From positions 808,501-872,500 of the forward strand of contig JARFJB010002033.1 of NCBI GenBank assembly GCA_036346205.1: DNA of 64,000 nucleotides. Reading direction: 5' to 3'. A program made the translations under genes and the position numbers. This document shows positions 35,209 to 47,400 of the stretch, piece by piece. The notes under the pieces were generated by a model, which saw nothing but the letters and a program-made list of their open reading frames with translations, was not told the origin of the DNA and did no database searches. This DNA comes from Vesta saturnalis. Its lineage: Eukaryota > Arthropoda > Insecta > Coleoptera > Lampyridae. Every line of letters begins with the position of its first letter. The first letter of the stretch is position 1.

Positions 35209-35880
35209 CAGGGTGTCCCAAAGTTCTGGTCTCGGGCGATTGTGCAGTTGTGGTAGAAGATAGAATTTTCAAAATTTGGTGAAAGTTGTACCATAAACGA
35301 ACACATATTCTGAAAATATTATTGACTACGTAGGGTGTTCCACAAATGTGTGGCTATATTAACTTACATTTTTTTTAAATGGAACACCCTGTATTTTATT
35401 ACAAAATTGAATTCCCACGTTCAACAGATTACTAGATTATACAGGGTATTTTATAAGATATGGTCCATAGTGCCCGTCACTAAATCTAGTAATGAGTGAA
35501 GATTTTTTTCATTTGGTTAATATTGTCAGGTTATTAGGTTATATTGGTATTTCGTATCTCTTGTAATACAGGGTGAAGCAAAACTCTAATTAAAGAATAT
35601 CTCAAAATTGTTAAATTGAACACCCTGTATATTATATTGTCATTTGTTAGCGATTGTACTAATCTTCCAAACGATATGGGGTTTGTATGGTCTATTTCAT
35701 TAAGCAGAATGAGAATGTCATTAAAACTAAAAAAACCAACTCAATCATAAATTTGAAAATAAAACGTTATTTATAGCTATTTTCTAACAATATTACTTTA
35801 TTTATTTTTTTTTTCATTTTAACAAATGTTCAAAAGGTCTACCGTTTACTTCTAAGCACTGTTCTTTTAATTGGAAGAAT
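35209..35880 (+). repeat. Left TIR of the 35.2-37.9 kb element
   Basis: Reverse complement of 37195-37869. Its inner end near 35825-35865 encodes, on the minus strand, CLEVNGRPFEHLL, the transposase C-terminus. It is thus a mirror copy of the gene end found in the right arm. Confidence 0.8.
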
Positions 35881-36238
35881 TTGCAATTTATACGGATAAA
35901 ACTTTTATTTCTTTATCACTAATTTTTTTTACTAATATCCAACTGGTTACTTACATTTCTAACGCTACAGTCTGGATCTCGTATGACGGCATTATCAATT
36001 ACCAATGAATTTCGAACTTGTTTAACAATTCGGGAGTAATTATTCCAGTAAATGCACTTCTTATTCTTATTCTCATATTTAAAAATTAACAAAAGCATTC
36101 TCTGTTGCTATCTTAAAGTGTGCTATGGAATAATGACAAATGTCGAATACTTTCAGGTAAATGATTATGTAATACTCATTTCAGTAGATTTTTACATCAA
36201 CTTAGATTCTTGAGTATAGTTAATGAACTTAAAACAAA

Positions 36239-37245
36239 ATGAATTTTACAAAAGAAGAAATGGTGGACATGATATTTGTATTAGGTGAATGCCAACGAAA
36301 CAGCTTGCTTGCGTCAAGATTCTGTTGTACACAATATCCAGATCAAAGACATCCAACTGAAAAGGTATTTATAAAACTTTGTGAAATATTTGTAACTTCT
36401 GGAAATGTTTCGTATGGTAAACATAATGTTCCAAATTGAGTAAGTACTGAAGATAACGAATTTCTGATAATGCAATCTGTCATACCAGATCCACACTGTA
36501 GCGTTAGAACTGTGAGCGCCAGTTAGATAGTAAAAGTGTCCTACATAGGGTTATAAAGAGGTATAATTTTCATCCATATAAAGTACAGATGCACCAAGAA
36601 TTGCTTGATACAGATTATGTAAAAAGAGAAGAATTTTGTAATTGGTTCAGACTTAAAGTGCAGACTGAACCAGACTTTTTAAAGTATGTTTTGTTTTCAG
36701 ACGCAGCTACATTCCATAAGAATGGCTTTGTCAATAGACACAATTTTCATTATTATTGTGATGAAGTCCGCAAGTTTTTAGAACAACATCCCAGACTAAG
36801 TGGTCCTTAAATGTGTGGGGTGGTATTGTAGGGGACCTTTCTTTTTTGATGGGAACATGAATAGAACCAAATTCCTTGATTTTTTTAAAAAACCAATTAC
36901 AGCCATTATTAGAAGACGTTCCATTAAACAATAAATAAAATGTGGTTTCAACTAAACGGGGCTTCAATTCCTTACGACAGAAGAATTCGGCGATATTTCA
37001 ATAGAAAGTTTAGTAAGTGTTGGATTGTACGAGGCGGACCAGTGGCTTGGCCTCCACGTTCACCCTGTCTAACCCCAATGGATTTTTATGTTGTTTATAT
37101 ACAAGAAGCTACTAGTAAAGAGGATATGAAAACAAGAATAAGAAGTGCATTTGTAACAATTACTCCCGTATTAAATAAAGTTCGAAATTCATTTTTTAAA
37201 AGAACAAGTGCTTAGAAGTAAATGGTAGGGATTTTGTACATTTGT
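36239..37245 (+). pseudogene. DUF4817-type transposase pseudogene
   Basis: From the ATG at 36239: FTKEEMVDMIFVLGECQRNS and YPDQRHPTEKVFIKL form the DUF4817 helix-turn-helix. After a degraded linker come LKYVLFSDAATFHKNGFVNR (first Asp), then QLNGASIPYD, where the second catalytic Asp is replaced by Asn (codon AAC at 36955-36957). Then RGGPVAWPPRSPCLTPMDFY retains the third Asp but has Cys for the usual Asp after RSP. The last pieces are NKVRNSF and the C-terminal LEVNG-like end. Stops at 36437, 36808 and elsewhere confirm it is dead. Confidence 0.8.
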
Positions 37246-37869
37246 TAAAATGAAACAAAAATACATAAATAAAGTTATACTGTTAGAAAATAGCTATAAA
37301 GAGCATTTTATTTTCAAATGTATGATTGCTTAATGAAATGGACCATACAAACCCTATATCGTATGAAAGATTAGTGCAATCGCTAACAAATCAAAATACA
37401 ATATACAGGGTGTTCCATTTAAACATTTTGAGACATTCTTTAATTAGTTTTGCTTCACCCTGTATTATAAGAGATACGAAATACCAATCTAACCTATTTT
37501 CTAAAAACCTAATAACCTCACAATATTAACCAAATGAAAAAATCTTCACACATTACTAGATTTAGTGACTGGCGGGGTGACATATTAGGGATAATTTTTG
37601 TATACTATTGGCCATATCTTATAAAATACCATGTATAACCTAGTAAGATATTTTTGAAAAGCTCTTGAACGTGGGAATTCAAATTGGTAATAAAATACAG
37701 GGTGTTCAATTTAACACAATATAACCACACATTTCTGGAATACCGTATATAATCAATAATATATTCAGAATATGTGTTCGTTTATGGTACAACTTTCACC
37801 AAATTTTGAAAATTCTATCTTCTACCATAACTACGCAACCGTCCGAGACTAGAACTTTGGGACACCCTG
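37195..37869 (-). repeat. Right TIR of the 35.2-37.9 kb element
   Basis: Reverse complement of the left arm. It includes the last codons and stop of the transposase reading frame at its inner end (about 37200-37245) and ends with CACCCTG plus TATA. Confidence 0.8.
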
Positions 37870-37873
37870 TATA

Positions 37874-38207
37874 CCTGAGCAGGATGTTGCTGTAGATGGA
37901 AGTTTATTATACAACGGACATCCAGGGTGGGTTCAATACATACCCCTAAAGAGATCAGGATTTGGAATCAAATGGTACCTTTTATGTTCGAATCAAAAAG
38001 CGTAAATTATATACACTGGCAAAGGAACTCTCTTTGCTGAGAAATATAAAAATTTTCCTGTTTCTTCCCAGGTCGCTTTGATACTTATGGGCTCCTTACT
38101 TGACATGGGTTATTGTGTATAAGTCATTTGATTGTAATCTAATAATATTTAGAATTTGCGACAATTCTACATACATAAAGACAAAATTTACATCTATTGG
38201 GGCTTGA
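37874..38207. other. Gene-free interval
   Basis: No recognised feature. Confidence 0.4.
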
Positions 38208-38285
38208 ATGTCGACAGCGCAGTTAGTTAGCGCGGTACCTATTCTAGTAAAGTACAGGTTGTAGGTTCAAATCCTACTCGAGGTG
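38208..38285 (+). tRNA. tRNA-like sequence (pseudo-tRNA)
   Basis: A D arm GCGC-AGTTAGTTA-GCGC (38217-38233) and a T arm GTAGG-TTCAAAT-CCTAC (38261-38277) with a perfect B box GGTTCAAATCC are clear. Acceptor strands ATGTCGA and TCGAGGT pair at six of seven positions, allowing one G-T. The anticodon arm does not form a standard five-bp stem with a seven-base loop; only GTAC/GTAC with a 13-base loop is possible. It is therefore probably a degenerate tRNA or the head of a SINE. Confidence 0.45.
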
Positions 38286-38789
38286 AACTTTTTATATATG
38301 TATTTAATAAAATTAATAATAATTTTTAATTACAACTATAAAAATTTTGTCAAAAAAATATATTGCTGTAGATGAGAAAATTGATATCTGTAATAAAAAA
38401 AATTTGATCTTTTTTACCTAAAATCTCAAATTAAATGTATGCATTAAGGGGTTAATAACCATTATTAATTTTAGAACCACATCATTATTACACCTAAAAT
38501 ATTTCGTTACTATTAATTAATTGAAATTCGGGTTCATACTGTTGATTCTACGCTCAGATAAAAAATTGCTGGCTTAATAAACATAACCACAAACTTGGGT
38601 TACTCACTTACAAGGTATGTGGTTACAGATAGGTGTTATCTAAACAAACACAAAGAAATTTATTAGAGCCATTCAATAAATTAATTTTTGTATAAAATCA
38701 AATGAAACAGCGACATCATGTGTACAGCTGATATTTTTAATAAGAGTTTATATTACATCTTCGTCAATTTCTAGTTTTCCCAACGCGCA
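38286..38789. other. Gene-free AT-rich interval
   Basis: No recognised coding, repeat or RNA feature. Confidence 0.4.
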
Positions 38790-41770
38790 CCTCAACACCC
38801 GTGACATTTTGAACGATCTCTAGTGGTGGTTTCGCTTCAGACCTTGCAATGAGTGTATTCGTAGTTTTTTTAAAGTCTACCTTATGCTTCTATTGTCAAG
38901 TCGCCGGAATGGTTGTAATGTAATCCGTATATGGTCCGCAGTACGTTTTGTTCGCAGAAGGCGATGGATTTTAGTTAGTTGTGTTTAAAGCGCACGGTAG
39001 TCTAATAGTGACCCCATGCATGACTTATATACATGTTGTAGAGTTTTGGGATAATAACCTCCGTCATTTTCTCAGAGTGCTTCCAAATGTTTGCACGGTT
39101 GCGCACTTTGTCTAGAGCTACCCTCAAGTCCCAGAGACAGTTGAGTGTTTTGGAGTAGGTGACTCCTAGGTATACTATTATGTTTTGAAGTTATAGTATA
39201 TTTTGGTTGAAAGATTGTTTACGTCTCGCTAAGTTGGGATGACAGTAGTATTTTTTGTGCTTTATTAGGGCTTATGATAAGTCTCCACTGGTTTGCCCAG
39301 TTGGAGAATTGATGGAGTTGTAGCGGGAGAAGTCAATTGGAAGTCTCACTGTTACGGCTAGTTGCCCATATGGCATGTCCGCAAACTTTAGGATTAGGGA
39401 GCAGTGGAATGTCGTGTGCATAGATTAGGTATAATAAAGGGGCTAAAGCAAAACCTTGTGGTACGCCTGCTAGGGGTGCAAATGGTTAGGAAGTGGTTGC
39501 ACTTACTCTAACCTTCACAGACCTGTTGAATAGCTAGGAAAGAAGGAGTTGGAGAAAGAGAGTGAGGCGTTTAAAGATAATTATTTGTCAAGCAGAACTG
39601 CGAGGTAACAGTTTTGGTGGTTGACTGATTTGGAAGTGTCTGTGTAGTTTTACGAGTAGATCATGGCATGAGCGGTTGGATCTGATGCCTAATTTGGCTA
39701 TCTGGGGTGAAGCCTCCACGCCTCCGGAACCTACACATTCGCCCATACAACTTAGTAGCGGTATTAGTTATAAGAAGAGGCTTGTGCATTTCAGTTAACT
39801 ACCAGCGTGTGGCGGTAGGTTGCGTAATGAGTCTGTTGAGGTCGCCTTGTCCAGGATCTAAGTTCTTCCCTTTACGGAACAGGTCGTGTACTAGGTTGCA
39901 AAAATTGAATGTAGGAAGTAGTTCTGTGGCGTGAGTTCGTATGGGGGGATGTTGTGTTTGAGACCCTCAAAATTTTGTTTTAGTTGAGATTTGTGGCCGT
40001 TATCGATCAACAGATCACTCTGGTATAGAGAATCCTTTGATCAGTGGAAATGGGGTTACCTTGAGGGTCTGTTAGGTGTAAACATGGTGATGGTTTCGTA
40101 AGAAGTTTGAAGTTGTGCCAGAAGTTGGGACTGTCGCGGTTTGGAGGTTATTTTATGCAGTTCTGATATGTGATAGGTTAGTTTCGTGTCTGGTAGCAAC
40201 GTTCATCCTGCCGAATTTTAAAAACTGGGTCTCTGTTTTTGAGGAATTAGCTGTATATTCGCATTTTCCTTTTGATCAAGTTTAGCATGTCAGGAAACAA
40301 GTGGCATTTTGCTAATGTCTAGTCTCTGTTGTACCTGTTATGAGGAACGCAAATTCTTATATTGCTCTATCCATGTTTTCTGGTGATATTAAGTTTGGAT
40401 TAGGTAATTGTTGGAGAAATGTTCGTTGAACATATTCCTGCGGAGTTCTTGAAATCTCGACGTTCAAATGTTTTTGGGATAGGTGAAGCTGGCCAGAAGG
40501 TAGTATTGACTAAGAGTACTTAATAATGTGTGCCTAAGAGACACCTGTCGTACAAAAAATGGATAAGTGATTCAGGGAAAATAATGGTCTATTACGGAGG
40601 GTCCTTGTTGATCAAAAAATGTTGGCATTTTGTTCTTCATTCACACGAGGTGCAAGTGAAGGTGACAGAAATGGTAGTTGCGTAACCAAATCTGATGTAT
40701 CTAGCGTTAAAGTCCCCTAGAAGTGCCTGTTATTGAACTAGAACAGCTGTATCTTGGGTCCCTTTTCGTTGGGCTATTTTTTAGGAAGTTATGATATTGG
40801 AAGATGGGGAAGAAAAAATCTCTCGCCAGTCAAAACTAAAAGTTGCATGAGAGCCATTGTTATGTCGTAGCGTGGAAAAGGGATTTGTGGCTACAGCCAG
40901 AGAGTAGAACTTAAAACTATCGTATGGGACGTTCTACGATTGGTAGAAACTTCGTACAAATGGAGCAGTATTTAGGAATAGCTTTTGGAATATGGTGAGG
41001 CTGGCAGAAATAATCTCTGGTGAACAAACCGACTACGTTTGATAAGGCAGTCAGGGGTGGTTTTGGAGGTTGTAAGAGTCGGTTATGCTTGTGGTACGGT
41101 TGGTAGCTTTCCTTGGTTATGTGCGAGTGGTCTATGGCTTAGATTGTTTCGTCATTAGTGATACCTTGGTTAACCCCACGGATGACACAATATAGAGATG
41201 GGTTTAGGAGGGTTGTGCAGGTGCTGTTAGTAGTGATGTCGTAGTCATCTTTGTTTTTCGTCGGGAGGTATGATGATTACCAAGAGTGCGATGTGGTTGT
41301 GCTCAGACCACGACGAATTAAGGGATAACAGCGATTGGATTAGCTGGCTTTGAAATTTTACATTTGTAGGAATATTACGAATGTAATATCTAGGAGTAGA
41401 TTTGTGGCAGAGGTACAAAAGCTAGTGGTAGTGGAGGTGAAGGAGGATGAATTCATACGGATCCAAGATGCGGTGGGTTTATAGTAGATAATGTTTTGGT
41501 GAGATAAGGCTTCGGCGTTGAGATGCCGATAGAATGGCGGGTGGTATTGTTAGTTAATTCAATAATTAACCAACAGTATTTTAATATTTTATATCTCTTC
41601 TTGTGGTCCTTGCAGATCTCTTCTTCGTTGGTGGTGTCCTGTCCTGACTTGAATCCGGTGATAGCTGTACTAGGTGATTATTTCCTCCTCTGTTTGCGAT
41701 TGCGATCACGCCCTCTCCTGTCTGTTCGACGCTTGACAAAGAATGACGATATACTTAGGTCAGTATATTA
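38790..41770 (-). pseudogene. Heavily decayed jockey-like LINE
   Basis: The minus strand shows LINE landmarks in the right order, without any long frame. LLGDFNARYIRFGYATT (endonuclease GDFN) lies near 40685-40735. LAGVPQGFALAPLLYLIYAH is near 39425-39480, with HAIWATSRNSET where FADDTAIWATS is expected (near 39345-39380). NWANQWRLIISPNKAQKIL lies near 39245-39305, and the C-terminal reverse transcriptase region reaches about 38800. Further upstream (41640-41770) a basic, Arg-rich frame could be the end of ORF1. It is older than the other LINEs here. Confidence 0.65.
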
Positions 41771-43975
41771 TGCATGATGTGATTACGGATGGGCACGATC
41801 AATAAGGGGGCTGACGAATTTGTCACCAATTACTCCATACCATAGTCAAGGACGATACTTCACTTGATGGAAGGAGGTGTAGATTTTCATCATTTAAATC
41901 ACGCATTCTATGTCGATTCTCGGTCATGTGGTTTATGGAACTCGATCCGTTAAAGACTGAAAAAAAAATAGTTTCTGCGTATTTGTTCACATGCCTGCCG
42001 AAACAATTTTGGAATTGATCGCAATTACGGTCGTGGTGCATAAGACTTCACAGGATAGAGATGATATTTATGACACCTTAAAAGTAAAAAAAAATCTCTG
42101 GAACAGTGAAAACCGCACTGTCAGTAAATATGGCAAAATAGTCGATGCTTTTCATTTTAAAAATGATCTCTTGTGCGGGATAGATGCGGGTTGATTTTGT
42201 TGCTAAGGATGAAAAATTGCATATTTTATTGCAAGTCATGTAATTTCCTTGTGTTGGCCGGTTTTATTGCAAAGGGATTGCAGCTCAAAAATTAAAATGT
42301 TCGTATTTTGTAGGCTCATAAAACCTCTAACATATTGAAGTGCAAGATAGTTCATTTTTTCATTTTCATTTTACAATTAATTTACTCTAGCTGAACTTTT
42401 TGTTCAGTTGAGCTGAGTTGATCGAAATACTAATTTCTATACATTTGCGCTAGTAACATTTAATTATTTTAATGTTCATTAGAATCTGTTTTTCATGACT
42501 TTTTCCAGTTTGTCCATAACGAATTTTATCAAATGTTTGTTACTTTAAGTAAAACGGCAATTCATAAAAAATAACAAAAATAAAACTAAACAAAACAAGA
42601 AAATAAATTAAATGCTATTTTATGCAGAAAAACCAAAATGAAAATAATTTTCTTTTTTAAACTACAACAATTAAATATTACAAAGATTTAATACTAATAA
42701 AAAATTAAATACTTACTTCTAACAGTTAAAAATTGACGCACTTTGTCACTTTATGGACATATACTGACGTGGTGAGTGTTGACATAAACTCAGCCTAGCA
42801 CTCGAACCCTCCCCTCCACGCCGCAGTACACACAGAAAATAATTCATACTGGGGGGGTGGGTGGTCTGATTTTTTTTACTTCGCCCCTAATTATTAATAA
42901 TTTCGATAAGTATAGATATCGACGGATTGATTTCGTAATTTTAAAAACGTGCTGACATCATCCCATCGTCATAAATTCCACTTTAAAGAGAGTAACGGTG
43001 GCGTTTGAATACGTCCTAATTTTAAGAAGAGATTTGGTTTTATCTTTCCATGCAAATTTTCAAAAAATATTGTATTATCATTATTTTTAAACATATTTCT
43101 ATACGGAATATTCAAACCCTACTAGTTACTTTAATGGTAAAGTGGAAATTCCCGTATTTCCTTTAAACGTTTTTAATGATTAATTATAGCAGAAAAATAA
43201 AATAATTTATTCCGTAAAACTTAACTGTGATACATAATTTAAAATGTGAAAATACGGTTAGCATGGAATATTTAATTTTATTGTTAACGATGAGAGTTAA
43301 AAATAAAATTCCGAATGAAAAAGTTTGAAAATATAAAAACAACGTTATCATCTAACCTAAGTCAAACAGATCTTGCGCTTGCTCCGACTATTAAATATTT
43401 TTTAAAAATGTATTTGTTTTAAAAACGTTTATATAATTATTACTAAATTAATTACTGCAAATAATTTTCATTGTGATTAATTAAAGATTTGTTTTTGTTT
43501 ACGCTCGTTCACAATTAGTTGACCTTTCTACTTTTCTTATAGACACCAAACGTGTATAGTTCAGTATTTTGATCAGGATCTGAGCTTGAATCCAATAGCA
43601 AAAGTCTTATTTTTGAATCTCATAAATAATCATGTTTCTTTATTCTGTTTATATCGGTTGTACATGAGTATTTAACCACCTAATTTTTGAATTTGAGATA
43701 GTTTTATGTAAATGAATTTCTTGGCAAGAAAGTCCATAGGGCCGAGATCCGGTTTATACGAGAATACCTCAAAATTTTGATTGTTACATGAAACACCCAG
43801 TATACTTTTTCAAATATCGATTTTACGTCAAAATAATTGTCAATTGACGTATTGCCTACTCTTCTAGGAGGTTCTTTGTTTTTAAAAACTACGGTTTTCT
43901 TGTACGTTGTTCGTCGTCGAAAATGGAGTTTGTTAATTTGTATGTTTGGGGTGGTATGGACGTGTAATTGATTGT
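41771..43975. other. Gene-free interval
   Basis: Mostly AT-rich and unrecognised. Two things stand out: an unidentified frame at 41991-42194, and a local GC-richer patch at 42770-42870 containing CACTCGAACCCTCCCCTCCA and a G-run, which could be an unmethylated or promoter-like spot. Neither is strong enough to call. Confidence 0.35.
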
Positions 43976-43977
43976 GC

Positions 43978-44050
43978 ATTTTGTTTGAAATATTATGTTT
44001 GCAGATAATTGAAGTTTTGAGTTGTTTGATGGTTGGAGTGTTTTTTGTAT
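43978..44050. repeat. Short dispersed repeat, copy A
   Basis: This segment (GTTTGAAATATTATGTTTGC to GGTTGGAGTGTTTTTTGT) recurs with small changes at 46474-46540. It immediately precedes the second LTR-like repeat. Confidence 0.6.
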
Positions 44051-44170
44051 AGTGTCTATCACGATTTCTTTCGCAATAAATAATACAGGGACATTTCTAA
44101 TTTTCTCTGCATAACAATTGCAGGAATCTTCCACTAGTGTTAAAAATATTCCGATAGATGAGGTTCCGTT

Positions 44171-45802
44171 GTTAGCTGAAAATCGGGGGAAAGGCAGTTA
44201 GAGTTAGCGTGTCAATCGAGCCAAATCGATTTTTGGGTTAATTAAACACCTTCATTGTAAACAGTTTGTCTTCAAAATAATTCTTGCGTATATATTTTTC
44301 TTTTGAATTCGCCAACACTAAGTTGTCTCTTGTTTCGGGGTTAAACCGCGTATGTTAACGATTTGTGTCTGTGATCAAATTAAGGGAATATTTATTCTAG
44401 TGTAAGTATATATTTTTATATAAATGCAAGCTCGCAGCAAATCATTTTTACCAACATAGATAAAATATTAAATACCAAACATTGTCTTATTCGTATGCGG
44501 ACTCATTAAGCTGAAATCTGCTAAAATAAAAAGACAGTACAGGGCCCTCTCCTCTGATATTTGTGCGAATTAGCATTTGTTGGTTGTTGGTTATATTTAT
44601 CATTGTGTAGAGGTGGCTGGTGAATGGGTATAGGATGCCGCTGGTTACTAATTGTAAAAGGCAATTAATTGTCAATTGGTATACACTTCCAAGCCAGACC
44701 ATTAAATACCTCGAATTTTTATTTCTATTTTTTTATTTGTTGTATAGATGAGTGTGTAACCGGAGAAGGGAGCAGGATATTTTTCTAGCGCACTCAAACT
44801 TATACATCGGTCACGATGTTAGTGATCTATTTATAACTTAGCCGTGTAAGGCTTTGTTTTAATGAGTTTTTTGTCAGTTTGTTGAAGTAGAATTATTTGC
44901 CTGTGAGCTGATTTCTTATTGTATGTGCTTTATTACAATGTGACATGTATTTTGTGCTTTAGTTGTCACTAAACAATTGGGTACTTGTAGATTCCTTGAC
45001 TATTTTCTTTTGTCCTTGCCTTTACCTTATTATCACCTGTGAAATTTTACTGTTGTGTTTTATATGTACCGTAATTTGCGTTATTATTTTATGCGCTTAT
45101 TTACTTAAGGACCGGCATGATTGGTTTGGTGTTACGAATTCTATTATGATTTTCTATTTTTATAATTTATAACTCAATTGTGCGTGTGACTACATGTGTT
45201 TTTTATTATTGTGTTTCTGTGTAACTAAACTGCTTTTTATTCATGTTCTCTTAATGTTATAATTTTGTACGCACTTTAACCTGATTTAATGGTGTTTTGT
45301 TATATATTTAACCCTTTCATTGTTTTTTTTTAGTTATTTCATTTATTAATGTACTTGTGCAATTGCTTATTTATGAATAAAGTGGGTTTTATTGGTGGTT
45401 CTTTCCCACTGTAGTAGATTAACGGGCTGAACCACCGCTGCGCAAAGTTCGTTGATTTTAATTCGAGTAGTTTCATTTTTTTTACCTGCCCCGCATGATG
45501 CAACACGTACCTCATCCAGACTATCTCATTTAGATAGCACAATGTACCTAACACTAGACGGCGTCTTCGTTTGATCAGATTTGAGATTTGCGAGTAATTA
45601 AGTATCAGACTTGTAAATAAATTCTAATGTTTTAATTATTACCCGGAAAGTCAAAGTAAGGCAGGCAATTTATTTGAGTAATAGTGACACTATTGTCAGT
45701 CAAGTCAAATCACTTAGCGATTGTTTTGTTCTTGAAGTTGCATTATTGCAAATAAGTTGAAATTATGCTTTTCAAGATAGGGTACCTAGGGGACGCTACA
45801 CG
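44171..45802 (+). mobile_element. 1.64-kb LTR-like dispersed repeat, copy 2
   Basis: Homologous over its full length to 7462-9105. It begins TGTTAGCTGAAAATCGGGGG and ends GGGGACGCTACA. Blocks AACCGCGTATGTTAACGATT, TTAGTGATCTATTTATAACT, TGAATAAAGTGGGTTTTATT and TTAACGGGCTGAACCACC are shared. The open frames inside it are not conserved with copy 1. TG...CA ends and AATAAA suit a solo LTR, but no target duplication was seen. Confidence 0.6.
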
Positions 45803-46079
45803 TCAATATCTTGATCCGCTTGGTGTTGCGTTTGATCATCTTCATTTTTCGCAAACTTCTTTGAACACCCTAAATTTCCAGATCCTATTTGAACATTTTT
45901 ATCTTTAACAGTAATTCGTCTATTCGTGTAGCAGCTATTTTAAACGTGACTTCTTGCATCTTTAATGTAAGCCTTTTAAACTACAACAATTTTATATCCA
46001 CGTCATGTGAAGTTGCTTTTTAACTTTGAGGAAAAATCCTGAACCGTTTTTTTGAGTAAATACCCTAAGGCTAAAGTAT

Positions 46080-47400
46080 CACTTAACGGGTTGCTCTGTT
46101 GACGAGTCACATAACAGGTAATCGGGCCTGACGGAGCCCTAACTGCTGCAAAAAGGCACACGGAAATAAGTTAGGGACCTAGGCAATTAGAAATGGGGCC
46201 TGAGCTCACTAGACGCTAATGTAATAACAGCAAACCACGATTAGTTTTTAAAGTAGATTACCAGAGCCCAAGACGAGGGCCCAGCTGCTGTTAGACACGG
46301 AGCCGTAGCGGAGCTCCAGAAGAAAAATCAAAAAGGCACGCGGAAACAAGTCAGTCTTGCCAGAAGATGGTGATAAATCAATTACAGGAATCTTGTAATA
46401 GCTTTTAAAATACACCACAAGAACGCAAGATGAACAAAGAAAGGGGGCTGATAAGTTGCGGATCTCCACCGTGTATTTTGTTTGAAGTATTATGTTTGCG
46501 GATAAGTGTTCAGTTGTTTGATGGTTGGAGTGTTTTTTGTCACGTAGCACCCGTTACTGAAAAGGGGACTTCTATGGAAGCTCTTGCTGTTACCAAGTGA
46601 AGCCGCAGCAAAGCTCCAGAAGGAAAGGCAAAAACGTATACGGAAGAAACAGGTCAGGGGTGCCCGAAGATGGTGATAAACCAATTACAGAAATCTTGTA
46701 GTAACTTTTAAAATACAACACAAGACGAACAAACAGGGGGGGTCTGAGACGGAGGAACAAGTATTCGGAGCTCCAGCGCAAGTCTGTGAGATAGTATGGA
46801 CCATAGTTTCCGAATGCTATTTCAAATTCTTAGTTTTTCAGCCATATCACTGATGCAAAAGGGGCCCAGACGGAGCTCCTGCTGTTAGAAATAGGGTCCA
46901 TTTTTTATTAACGGAGCCCCATCTCTTAGAAACGAGTGTCAGGGCTGAATCCCAATTGTCGGAAATAGGATCCACATGGAAGCTGAGACTCTAGAATCAA
47001 GCCAGTCAAAGGTCTTACTTAAATCAGATTATGCATTTTGTCAGATACAGAAACAAGATCAAAATTTTGAATTCAGCTATAAAGATCTTAAATATACTAC
47101 AAGATGGCTTCGGAAATGGTAAGTTCTAATTGCACACAAGAGAGGCCTGTAGTTATAATCTAAGAGAAACAACAAATTAGTCCTTTAAGAGACAGTGAGA
47201 GAGACAATCTTAGATGTTGAAACCTGTTTCACGATGCTTCACTTTTTTCAACATGCTGAAACAAGCTGTGGGAATAACAGTACCAACCCAGTCAAAGCAT
47301 CTTACTTAATTCAGATTATGCGTTCTGTCCAAAGTACCTTCGATACAGAAACAAGTTTCAAGATGCTGATTTGATACCTGGCTCTGTTAAAAGGACTTTT
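46080..47400. repeat. Degenerate tandem duplications with a period near 300 bp
   Basis: The block at 46300-46435 (GAGCTCCAGAAG, GGAAACAAGTCAG, AGATGGTGATAAA, AATTACAGGAATCTTGTA) recurs at about 46610-46745. A second phrase (CCAGTCAAAG, TCTTACTTAA, TCAGATTATGC) recurs at about 46990 and 47290. Short phrases such as GTTAGAAATRGGGYCC also repeat. The region is richer in G and C than its surroundings. Open minus-strand frames (46248-46550, 46590-46781) are not conserved between units. Confidence 0.5.
46474..46540. repeat. Short dispersed repeat, copy B
   Basis: Second copy of the 43978-44050 sequence, lying between the two 300-bp units. Confidence 0.6.

Larger units (their letters stand above)
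35209..37869 (+). mobile_element. DUF4817-type DDE transposon with about 670-bp TIRs
   Basis: The ends are CAGGGTGTCCCAAAGTTCT and the complement AGAACTTTGGGACACCCTG, each flanked by TATA (35205-35208 and 37870-37873). The arms 35209-35880 and 37195-37869 are inverted copies with scattered differences. Each arm contains further CAGGGTG/CACCCTG copies, near 35388, 35570 and 35622 and at the matching right-side positions. A plus-strand transposase pseudogene occupies the middle and runs into the right arm. Confidence 0.85.

Noticed and set aside
41991..42194. Possible host gene exon
   Set aside because: A 67-codon frame without recognised motif or splice context; no support beyond openness.
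42770..42870. Promoter or CpG-island-like patch
   Set aside because: Only a small GC-richer stretch with a G-run; no adjacent gene start can be identified.
46248..46781. Minus-strand frames with shared residues as a duplicated gene
   Set aside because: The resemblance follows from the DNA-level tandem repeat, and the frames are not maintained between units.
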